In this document: piece after piece, positions 18,488-25,576 of the stretch | Position numbering within the stretch: the stretch's first letter is position 1 | Layout: each line of letters begins with the position of its first letter | Translations under genes and position numbers: made by a program | The notes under the pieces: model-generated | What the model saw: the letters and a program-made list of their open reading frames with translations, nothing else | What the model was told of the DNA's origin: nothing | Databases searched by the model: none | Assembly (NCBI GenBank): GCA_017416345.1 | Contig: JAFQCR010000004.1 | Location: 1-51,782 of the forward strand | Length of the DNA stretch: 51,782 nucleotides | Direction: 5' to 3' | Source of the DNA: Clostridia bacterium | GTDB lineage: Bacteria; Bacillota; Clostridia; Oscillospirales; Acutalibacteraceae

Positions 18488-19201
18488 TTAATCAAGGTAT
18501 ATCTCCTCGAGGTCGTCCAGGCGTAAAAGGGCGGGGGAGCAGCCGTAGGGGACACCGACATCAATATCTATCCACGTGTCGGTGTGTAGGATCTTGCCCT
18601 TGCTCATATGGTCATACGACATAGTGGGAGTGTGACCGAAAACCGTGATGACATCGTCAAAATAATGGGTCTCAATGTCGGGCCATGCCCAGATGAGATC
18701 ATCGGCCGAGTACTGTGATAACGGCTTTTTGGGGTCAAAATTATCGAGCCCCGAGTGTACCAGCAGAAAATCTTTGCCGTTTAAAGACACGGTCTCGTAA
18801 AGCGGTGCCTCACGCAGATAATCGAGTATGTCGGCCACCGTGTCGGGGTCGGTCTGCATCAGCTCACGTAAAGCCTTCAGCGTTACACCGCCGCCGTTGT
18901 CGTTATAATTGTTCAAAAGCTCCAATTTTTCGGCCGAGAGAGACCTTATGCTGTTTTCGGTTATCTCATCAAACACAAAATCGCACGAAAGCAGCATAGC
19001 CTCGTGGTTGCCGAGGATAAGCTGAACGTTGGGTTGCTCCAACAGCCATTTTAAGATCTCAACGCCGCCGTCATTCTGGCGGTCGATGACATCCCCTAAA
19101 ATATACAGCCAGTCGCTGTCCTTAAAGCCTGCTTTTTTGAGCAGGCTTTTTAATTTTTCAAGCTCAAGTCCGTGAAGATCCGATGTTACATAAACAGCCA
19201 T
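18488..19201 (-). CDS. PPP-family metallophosphatase
   Basis: 237 residues with ATG at 19201. It carries the three metal-binding motifs of PPP-type serine/threonine or bis(5'-nucleosyl)tetraphosphatase enzymes: SDLHG (D8, H10), GDVIDRQNDG (35-44) and GNHE (near 64-67). Later histidine motifs follow: LLVHSGLDN and VFGHTPT. The two-metal centre hydrolyses phosphomonoesters or dinucleoside polyphosphates in the cytoplasm. Length and motif order fit the bacterial PrpA/ApaH-like group. The substrate is unresolved. It is transcribed alone, from a consensus promoter on the reverse strand and towards the tRNA terminator. Confidence 0.9.
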   Translation of the reverse strand: MAVYVTSDLHGLELEKLKSLLKKAGFKDSDWLYILGDVIDRQNDGGVEILKWLLEQPNVQLILGNHEAMLLSCDFVFDEITENSIRSLSAEKLELLNNYNDNGGGVTLKALRELMQTDPDTVADILDYLREAPLYETVSLNGKDFLLVHSGLDNFDPKKPLSQYSADDLIWAWPDIETHYFDDVITVFGHTPTMSYDHMSKGKILHTDTWIDIDVGVPYGCSPALLRLDDLEEIYLD

Positions 19202-19245
19202 AAGCGTTCCTTTCCAAGAGCGTAGTAGATTTAGTGTACATATAT

Positions 19246-19274
19246 ATTATACCACATTTTGGGCTGTTTTTCAA
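19246..19274 (-). promoter_or_regulatory. Promoter of the phosphatase gene
   Basis: On the reverse strand: TTGAAA (19274-19269), a 17-bp spacer and TATAAT (19251-19246), about 45 bases before the start codon. Confidence 0.8.
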
Positions 19275-19304
19275 CGAAGGGGAGCAAAAATTACGGACTT
19301 GACC

Positions 19305-20108
19305 TCAACCCAACATAACATCCAACAGCATCATAACGGCAAATCCGAGTATTATACCCATAGTGGCCGAGTAGGGCTGTGATGAGCGGTTGCGTTGACA
19401 TTCCGGGATAAGCTCGTGCACGGCAACAAGTATCATCGCACCGGCCGCAAATGACAGAGCATACGGCAATATGGCCTCAATGTAGACCACCAAGGCTGCA
19501 CCGATAACGCCGGCGATAGGTTCGACCATTCCCGAGGCCTGGCCTAATAAAAAGCTCTTCCAGCGTGAATATCCTTCACGTCTGAGCGGCACGGATACAG
19601 CCGCACCCTCCGGGAAATTTTGCAGTCCGATCCCAAGTGCAACCGATATTGCTCCCGTTATGCTTTCGGCAGAAAGCGGCTGGCTTTGAAGCGCACCGAA
19701 TGCAACGCCGACAGCCAGACCTTCGGGAATATTATGCAGCGTTATGGAAAGGGTCAGCATAATGATACGGTGCAGTCGCTCGTTTGGTTGAATGTTGGTG
19801 CTTTCGGCCTTTCGGGTGGCAAGCGACACCGCCTTGTCCGAAAGCCACATAAACAAGGCACCCGACAAAAAGCCGAGCGTTGCCACGATATAAGGCGGCA
19901 GACCCGAAGCCTGCTCTGCACGTTCTATCGCAGGCTGCAGCAATGACCAAAAGCTTGCGGCGATCATCACCCCTGCGGCAAAGCCCAGCATAATATTCAG
20001 ACCCTTTAGGTTCGGTGACTTAAAAAATACTACGGTTGCGGCACCCAGGGCGGTAACCAGCCAGGTGCCCAAGGTGGCCATCAACCCCCATAAAACATAA
20101 ATATCTAT
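19305..20108 (-). CDS. ZIP-family divalent metal transporter
   Basis: About 267 residues with eight hydrophobic segments. Like other ZIP proteins it should carry zinc or other divalent metals into the cytoplasm. Seen: the TM4 signature LHNIPEGLAVG, the TM5 counterpart GLQNFPEGAAVS (Gln replaces the usual His), and ELIPE in a later helix. The long TM3-TM4 loop is basic and polar rather than His-rich. An ATG exists at 20150, but a TATAAT on the reverse strand (20154-20149) overlaps it, and the only good ribosome site, GGAGGAG, lies at 20122-20116. Seven bases after that is the in-frame codon ATA at 20108, giving IDIYVLWGLMATLG, where TM1 begins. I therefore place the start at 20108 as an unusual AUA. 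An annotation to 20150 would add 14 basic residues. Confidence 0.85.
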   Translation of the reverse strand: MDIYVLWGLMATLGTWLVTALGAATVVFFKSPNLKGLNIMLGFAAGVMIAASFWSLLQPAIERAEQASGLPPYIVATLGFLSGALFMWLSDKAVSLATRKAESTNIQPNERLHRIIMLTLSITLHNIPEGLAVGVAFGALQSQPLSAESITGAISVALGIGLQNFPEGAAVSVPLRREGYSRWKSFLLGQASGMVEPIAGVIGAALVVYIEAILPYALSFAAGAMILVAVHELIPECQRNRSSQPYSATMGIILGFAVMMLLDVMLG

Positions 20109-20122
20109 AGTACATCTCCTCC

Positions 20123-20139
20123 ACGGCTGTTTCAGCCGT
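20123..20139 (-). promoter_or_regulatory. Hairpin abutting the ribosome site of the ZIP gene
   Basis: A perfect 7-bp stem ACGGCTG/CAGCCGT with a 3-base loop ends exactly where GGAGGAG begins. A reverse-strand TATAAT lies at 20154-20149, although the -35 is poor. The hairpin would be the 5' end of the mRNA. Confidence 0.5.
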
Positions 20140-20207
20140 TCTTTATACATTATATTGTGAGGAGCAAATTAGGTGCCTTGTGTAAAAATAACAAAGCCCG
20201 AGACCGT

Positions 20208-20420
20208 TTAACGGTTGATCTCGGGCACATCGGTTCGGCAGAGGATGTAATCGATGCTCACGTCATAAAATTCGGCTAACCTTATAAGCGTTTCGGTCGG
20301 CGGTACACGTTCTCCTGTTTCAAATTTAGAGAGCAGCGCCTGCTCGATGCCGGTCTTCATCTGAACGGCGATCTGCGTGTAGCCTTTCTGCTTTCTTAAC
20401 AGCTTTAAGTTGTTCTTCAT
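20208..20420 (-). CDS. Small XRE-family transcriptional regulator
   Basis: A 70-residue single-domain repressor-like protein. A lambda-Cro/XRE helix-turn-helix fills the chain: KLLRKQKGYTQIAVQMKTG, then the recognition helix EQALLSKFETGER, then PPTETLIRLAEFYDVSIDYIL. GAGGTGG lies 5 bases before the ATG. Upstream, two near-identical palindromes with arms ATGACA/TGTCAT overlap a consensus promoter reading away from this gene and also flank this gene's own start region. That is the classic layout for an autoregulated repressor that also controls a divergent unit. The divergent unit is the Mor-like gene and the surface proteins that follow. Confidence 0.88.
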   Translation of the reverse strand: MKNNLKLLRKQKGYTQIAVQMKTGIEQALLSKFETGERVPPTETLIRLAEFYDVSIDYILCRTDVPEINR

Positions 20421-20432
20421 AACACCACCTCA

Positions 20433-20447
20433 ATGACATTATGTCAT
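20433..20447. promoter_or_regulatory. Probable operator 1 of the XRE regulator
   Basis: The palindrome ATGACA-TTA-TGTCAT lies 13 bases upstream of the repressor start codon. Its arms and 3-base spacing are the same as in operator 2, 31 bases away. Confidence 0.65.
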
Positions 20448-20455
20448 ATTTCTTC

Positions 20456-20484
20456 TTGACTGTTATGACAGTTTGTCATATAAT
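20456..20484 (+). promoter_or_regulatory. Consensus promoter with embedded operator 2
   Basis: TTGACT (20456-20461), a 17-bp spacer and TATAAT (20479-20484) read rightward. The palindrome TATGACA-GTT-TGTCATA (20464-20480) fills the spacer and overlaps the -10 box, so a bound repressor would block polymerase. The next ~180 bases are AT-rich, with poly-A/poly-T runs, then the 12-bp repeats. No larger gene is seen in 20490-20663. Confidence 0.7.
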
Positions 20485-20663
20485 ATAGGCGTGTCATTTC
20501 AAAATATACCCAAAGCGGACTTTAATTTCAGCCTGACGGACGCTGTATTTAACATATAAAGTGTCGGATGGCAAATTTTTTGAAAAATTTTTAAAAAAGT
20601 TCGTAATTTTTTTGAAAATTTGAGTCTAATGGGGCGAGAACGGACAGTTCGGGGGAAAGAGCC

Positions 20664-20753
20664 TTGAACAAATCACGGAACAAAGCAAGGAACAGTACAA
20701 GGAACAATTTCCGATACGGCGGCTCTACACAGTTCCGAGCTGCGGATGTATAA
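20664..20753 (+). CDS. Candidate 29-residue Arg/Asn-rich peptide (speculative)
   Basis: A TTG at 20664 follows GGGGGAAAG and opens a 29-codon frame ending 2 bases before the AGGAGG of the next gene. The product is basic and begins with the tetrapeptide series NKSR, NKAR, NSTR, NNFR. No family is recognised. The adjacent frame is also open and would read EQIT, EQSK, EQYK, EQFP, so the repeat may be coding in either frame, or not coding at all. Confidence 0.2.
   Translation: MNKSRNKARNSTRNNFRYGGSTQFRAADV
20666..20713 (+). repeat. Four tandem 12-bp repeats (GAACA-N6-G)
   Basis: Units start at 20666, 20678, 20690 and 20702. Each begins GAACA and ends in G (GAACAAATCACG, GAACAAAGCAAG, GAACAGTACAAG, GAACAATTTCCG). 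They lie between the repressed promoter and the Mor-like gene. They may be protein-binding iterons or a tetrapeptide repeat. Confidence 0.75.
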
Positions 20754-20767
20754 TTAGGAGGTATATT

Positions 20768-21046
20768 ATGAGGGGTGTTGTAATGGAAGTTGATATAGAA
20801 AAGGTAGATCCGCAGGACTTAAACGGTGTGTATGCGGAGATAGCACAGCTTTTGGGACTTGAGGCGGCGGTCACGCTGTATAAAAAGTACCGAGGTACAC
20901 AGGTATCGTTCCCGGTCGAAATGCTGAGCAGGGAGTACATAGCCAAACAGATAAGAAATGACTACAACGGCTACAACATCCGTGAGCTCGCCACCAAATA
21001 CGGCTACACCGAGAAGTGGATAAGACGGATAGTGGTGGAGGTTTAA
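20768..21046 (+). CDS. Mor-like transcriptional activator
   Basis: 92 residues; AGGAGG at 20756-20761 lies 6 bases before ATG 20768. The layout matches the Mor/C activator family (named for the phage Mu middle-gene activator): an N-terminal dimerisation part DLNGVYAEIAQLLGLEAAVTLYKKYRGTQVSFP, then a C-terminal helix-turn-helix IAKQIRNDYNGYNIRELATKYG with YTEKWIRRIV as recognition helix. It follows a repressor-controlled promoter and precedes the large surface-protein gene by ~90 bases, so it is a candidate activator of that gene. There are no phage structural genes nearby. Alone, it is either a domesticated regulator or a remnant of a mobile element. Confidence 0.85.
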   Translation: MRGVVMEVDIEKVDPQDLNGVYAEIAQLLGLEAAVTLYKKYRGTQVSFPVEMLSREYIAKQIRNDYNGYNIRELATKYGYTEKWIRRIVVEV

Positions 21047-21133
21047 TTGAAAACAGATAACGGTGCGGAAATGCTGAAAAAGATTATATAAATTATTGTA
21101 AATATGGTTTTATAAAAAGGAGACTAAATCAAA

Positions 21134-24100
21134 ATGAAAAAAGCATTATCAATAGTATTAACATTAGTTCTGGTGTTTTCAATTGTACCGACAGGGCTGT
21201 TTAATGTTACTGCAAGCGCTGAAAACAGTGGGTTTTATACTATAACTTATCATTTGGGTGGTGGTACGAATGCACTGAAGAATCCGGATGTATATACAGA
21301 AGATGATGTTATAACCTTAATGGACGCAACAAAAGTTGGCTATGATTTTGTTGGTTGGTTTTTGGATGAAAATATGACCGAACAAATAGCCGAGATTTCC
21401 AATATGACAGGAAATATTGAGTTGTATGCAAAATTTGCGCCGAAAACATATGTGGGTGTGTTTGACGATAATGGTGCAACTAGTTCAAATTCTATTTCTG
21501 TTAAATTATATAATTCGTTTGGTCAAACAAAAGAAGTTTCATTAAACAACGGTGATGTTTTTGACCCTTATTCATATTGGACACCCAGCTATAGCGGTTA
21601 TGTGTTTTTAGGATGGTATAATAATTCTGAATTAATATCTGGTTCATTAAAGATTACTCAAGATTTGTCTCTTGAGGCAAAATGGCGTAATTGTGGGCAA
21701 AATGGTATTTTGGGCGGGAATTTAAATAGCGTTAATGTAAGCTCGGATGTATATGATGATGTATATTCTGATAGTGCGTATGTTTACATTTCAGCTGGTA
21801 TTACCACAGTGTATTATGAAGGTGAGAGCCGCTATAAAAATGTATATTATCTCAATCAATATAAGACTTCAATAGAAGGGAATTTTATAATATATGATGA
21901 AACCCATAAAACAACGTTGGTTGATGGTTCAAAAGGTGGATATGGTGAAAAAAGCGGCGAGTTAACTGTTGCTCCGGGCACTCTTTTGAGGATAACTGCT
22001 ACGGGCGAATATGCAGCCGTCAATTTGGGTTATAGTGCTAACGGAAGGTGTAGCTTAACTGCAGGAAAACGAAGAAGCTCAAATATCACAGTGTCAAATC
22101 AACGACAAATTGAGCAAGAATTCGATTCAACGATAAACACCCCGAACGTTATAAAAACAGGGTATGCTTTGCTAGGTTGGTATGATGCTGACGAAAACGA
22201 AGTATCTGAAACTTGGAAGTATACCGAGAACCAAACCTTTACTGCAAAGTGGACACCAATAGAATATAATATTTTATATAATATTGATGGTGGAATAAAC
22301 CATGAATCCAACCCTGAGAAATACACGATAGAAGACAACATTGAATTAAAAACTCCGACAAAACCCGGTTATACTTTTGTGGGATGGTATTCGGACATTA
22401 ATTTCACAACACGGGTTGCGTCCGTTTCCAACAAAACGGGAAATATCACATTATATGCAAAATGGAAAGCAAATAGCTACAATCTAACAGCAAACGCGAA
22501 TGAAGGCGCGTTTGCCCCTAAAGTGACTTTTATTAGCGATGGCGTAGAAATCAAAAAATGTTATTTGTATGAGCAAGATTCATTAACTGCTTATCGTCCG
22601 GATAACAAAGAAGGCTACATATTTGCCGGATGGTATAAGGACGTGTCCTTAAATGAGTTGTTTGTGTTTAATGGAACTGTTATAGATGATGTGAACTTGT
22701 ATGCAAAGTGGATTGAATGTAGCGAGAATGTCATCAATGTAGAGAGTATAGATAGCTTTGAAACTACCGTAGATGGAAGAACTGAACAACTATATGCATT
22801 TATGCCTTTGGTAGACGGTAAGATCGTTGTTAGTTCCTCGTCTGACGGCTTGGATTTGTATGGAATTCTTTATGATTCTACAAAAAACAAACTGATTGAA
22901 GCAGATGATATTAGCGATAATAATTTGGATTTCTCCTATACATATAATATAAAGGCGGGACAACTCTACTATATCGCTATCAAGGGAAATACAGTTTTAA
23001 CTTCAGGTGAAGCAACGATCAATGTGGAGTGGACTGGCAATTGCACGATTACAGGTACAACTTATCCTAATAGGCAGACAACTATTGTTTATGACACCAA
23101 TTATACACTACCCGAAAAGCCTACTAAAGAGGGATATATTTTCCTCGGTTGGTTTGATGAAAATGACACGCAAATCACTGATGGAACATGGAATTTTGTT
23201 ACGGACAAAACCTTGACTGCAAAATGGGAAGAAGCTACATACCATACGATTGTGTTTAAGGACATTGACGGAAATGTAATTTCCAGTGAAACGTATTATC
23301 TCAGCGAAGATATTATTGCTCCGACTCTGCCAAAAAAGGCACCTGATAATACATATATTTATCACGCTAAGTGGGACAATGGCTACACGGGTGTTTGTAT
23401 TGGTGATGCAGTATATTCTCCGACTTTTGACGCGGAATATATCGAGTACACCGTTGTCTTTGTAGACGAGGATGGCACAGAGCTTTCAAGAGGAACGTAC
23501 CATTGGGGCGATGTAGTAACAGCTCCTGCTGCTCCTACCAAGGCCACCGATGCCAACTATGCCAACACCTATACGTTTGCAGGTTGGGATAATCCTGTCA
23601 CTAATTGTGCCGGTGATACCACCTATACCGCAACCTATACTGCTGTGCCGCTTAAGCAATTGGTAGTTACCTCATTGCCTGAAAAAGTGCGCTACTGTAT
23701 AGGCGACACTCTTCATTTAACGGGACTTACCTTGCAGTTGGTATACGAGAATGGCACAACGATTCCCCTTGATATTGTTGATGCACAGTTTGTTAGTGCG
23801 AATATTTCAACTTCCGGAAGAAAGACTGCTACCATCACAATAGCTGGTGTATCTGCCGAATTTGAGATATATGTACATGATGTTGGCTATGTAGTTGTAA
23901 ATGTTGATTCCTATTTGTATCCTCAAAGTTCTCATGATTATAGTAACAATTTGAATGAAACAAAAACATTTACTTACCCGGGAGCAGAATCTTTGGTTAT
24001 TACCTTTAATAGTCAGACCAGTGTAGAAAATAATTACGACTATATTTATATCTATGACGGTGCCGGAAATCAGATTGCAAAATACACCGGTACTACAGCT

Positions 24101-25561
24101 GCGAACAAGACGCTGACTATCACAGGAGATACTTTTAAAGTTAAGCTTACATCCGATAGCTCACAAGTAAGATATGGATATGCCTTCTCCAAGATTCAAG
24201 CCAATATAAAAAATGCGGATGAAATCATACATCAACCCGTAACAGATCCCGCAACTGTAACCTGCACACAGGGCGGTTTAACCGAAGGCAGCCATTGTGA
24301 GATTTGCGGGGACATTCTGGTAGCGCAAGAGGAAGTCACTGCTTTAGGACACCAGCATAAAACTGCTTTCACTTGGTCTGAAGACCATACTTCTTGTACT
24401 GTAACAATCACTTGCGAAAGAGGTTGTGGTCTTTACGAGTCGGTCGAATGTGTAGTTACTCACAACGAGCCTCATCAAGCACAAACCGTTCATACTGCTG
24501 TAGCCGAGTTTGATGGTGAAAGGTTTACGGATATTTTAACCTGTGATAATTTCTTGGTTGTTTTTAAAGATTGGGATGGTTCACAGATTAGTAGCACTTA
24601 TTATCATGCTGGAGATACAGTAATCGTGCCTGCCAATCCTGCACGTGCAGCCGACAAAACCTATACCTACACCTTCAAAGGTTGGAATAAGGCGATTGTC
24701 AATTGTGTCAGCAATGCAACTTATACAGCAACTTACAATTCCACCTACATTGACTATACAGTTACATTCAAAAACTGGAATGGTGATGTGTTATCTACTA
24801 AGACCTATCATTATGGCGATAAGGTTACAGCACCCAGTAATCCCACAAAGGAAGCCAATAAAACCTATACCTACACCTTTGCAGGATGGGATAAGGCGGT
24901 TGTGAATTGTGCTGGTGACACAACATACACTGCAACTTTTACTCCTAATTATATTGATTATATAGTAATCTTTAAGAACTATAATGGTGTCGTTTTGTCT
25001 ACTAAAACTTATCATTATGGTGATAATGTAATCGCACCCAGCACACCTGCTAAGCCGTCAGACAATACTTATACCTACGCCTTTGCTGGTTGGGATAAGA
25101 ATGTTGTCAACTGTGCTGGTAATGCAACCTATACAGCAATCTACACACCTAACTATATTGACTATACGGTTATATTTAAGAATTATGATGGCACTGTGTT
25201 ATCAAACAAGACCTATCATTACGGCGATACTGTTATAGCACCTAATACTCCAACTAAATCTGAAGATGATGAATATACATACATTTTTGCGGGTTGGGAT
25301 AGTAGTGTAGTAGCATGCAGTGGAAATAAGACATACATCGCAACATTTAATTCTATAAGAAAATATGTTGTTGGTGATATTGACGGTGTAGAGGGTGTAA
25401 CTGACCGAGATGCAGTATATTTGCTTTATCATACATTCTTGTCGGATATATATCCCGTAAATCAAGATTGTGATTTTAATGGCGACGGAGAGGTCAACGA
25501 TAAGGATGCAGTGTACTTGCTATATTACACGTTCTTACCCGACCTTTACCCTATAAATTAA
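21134..25561 (+). CDS. Giant secreted repeat protein with CUB-like and C-terminal dockerin domains
   Basis: 1475 residues from ATG 21134, with AAAGGAG 12 bases upstream. A signal peptide (1-32) is followed by several Listeria-Bacteroides/InlB B-repeats ('YNIxYxxxGG...P..Y......L..PTKxGYTFxGWYxD...', ending 'LYAKW'). A PPC/beta-sandwich-like module lies near 530-640, and more GW-type repeats follow. A bacterial Ig-like module lies near 830-920 and a CUB-like sandwich near 925-1030 (DYIYIYDGAG, ISTSGRK nearby). Then come four 68-residue tandem repeats. The end (from ~1413) is a dockerin: two calcium-loop/helix units, DRDAVYLLYHTFL and DFNGDGEVNDKDAVYLLYYTFL. Dockerins bind cohesins, and the next gene encodes a cohesin-like domain. 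AT-rich codons unlike the neighbours suggest horizontal transfer. Likely an adhesin or scaffold component, with no catalytic domain seen. Confidence 0.85.
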   Translation: MKKALSIVLTLVLVFSIVPTGLFNVTASAENSGFYTITYHLGGGTNALKNPDVYTEDDVITLMDATKVGYDFVGWFLDENMTEQIAEISNMTGNIELYAKFAPKTYVGVFDDNGATSSNSISVKLYNSFGQTKEVSLNNGDVFDPYSYWTPSYSGYVFLGWYNNSELISGSLKITQDLSLEAKWRNCGQNGILGGNLNSVNVSSDVYDDVYSDSAYVYISAGITTVYYEGESRYKNVYYLNQYKTSIEGNFIIYDETHKTTLVDGSKGGYGEKSGELTVAPGTLLRITATGEYAAVNLGYSANGRCSLTAGKRRSSNITVSNQRQIEQEFDSTINTPNVIKTGYALLGWYDADENEVSETWKYTENQTFTAKWTPIEYNILYNIDGGINHESNPEKYTIEDNIELKTPTKPGYTFVGWYSDINFTTRVASVSNKTGNITLYAKWKANSYNLTANANEGAFAPKVTFISDGVEIKKCYLYEQDSLTAYRPDNKEGYIFAGWYKDVSLNELFVFNGTVIDDVNLYAKWIECSENVINVESIDSFETTVDGRTEQLYAFMPLVDGKIVVSSSSDGLDLYGILYDSTKNKLIEADDISDNNLDFSYTYNIKAGQLYYIAIKGNTVLTSGEATINVEWTGNCTITGTTYPNRQTTIVYDTNYTLPEKPTKEGYIFLGWFDENDTQITDGTWNFVTDKTLTAKWEEATYHTIVFKDIDGNVISSETYYLSEDIIAPTLPKKAPDNTYIYHAKWDNGYTGVCIGDAVYSPTFDAEYIEYTVVFVDEDGTELSRGTYHWGDVVTAPAAPTKATDANYANTYTFAGWDNPVTNCAGDTTYTATYTAVPLKQLVVTSLPEKVRYCIGDTLHLTGLTLQLVYENGTTIPLDIVDAQFVSANISTSGRKTATITIAGVSAEFEIYVHDVGYVVVNVDSYLYPQSSHDYSNNLNETKTFTYPGAESLVITFNSQTSVENNYDYIYIYDGAGNQIAKYTGTTAANKTLTITGDTFKVKLTSDSSQVRYGYAFSKIQANIKNADEIIHQPVTDPATVTCTQGGLTEGSHCEICGDILVAQEEVTALGHQHKTAFTWSEDHTSCTVTITCERGCGLYESVECVVTHNEPHQAQTVHTAVAEFDGERFTDILTCDNFLVVFKDWDGSQISSTYYHAGDTVIVPANPARAADKTYTYTFKGWNKAIVNCVSNATYTATYNSTYIDYTVTFKNWNGDVLSTKTYHYGDKVTAPSNPTKEANKTYTYTFAGWDKAVVNCAGDTTYTATFTPNYIDYIVIFKNYNGVVLSTKTYHYGDNVIAPSTPAKPSDNTYTYAFAGWDKNVVNCAGNATYTAIYTPNYIDYTVIFKNYDGTVLSNKTYHYGDTVIAPNTPTKSEDDEYTYIFAGWDSSVVACSGNKTYIATFNSIRKYVVGDIDGVEGVTDRDAVYLLYHTFLSDIYPVNQDCDFNGDGEVNDKDAVYLLYYTFLPDLYPIN
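24563..25366 (+). repeat. Tandem 204-bp coding repeats in the dockerin protein
   Basis: Units start at 24563, 24767, 24971 and 25175, an exact 204-bp (68-codon) period. Each begins with F-K-(D/N)-(W/Y)-(D/N)-G and contains TYHYGD and TYTYxFAGWD. The last three are more alike than the first. Confidence 0.85.
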
Positions 25562-25576
25562 AAGGAGAAATTTAAA

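Noticed and set aside
20208-21046. Prophage remnant (XRE repressor plus Mor-like activator).
   Set aside because: There is no integrase, capsid, terminase or attachment-site pair nearby. The evidence supports only a phage-like regulatory switch.
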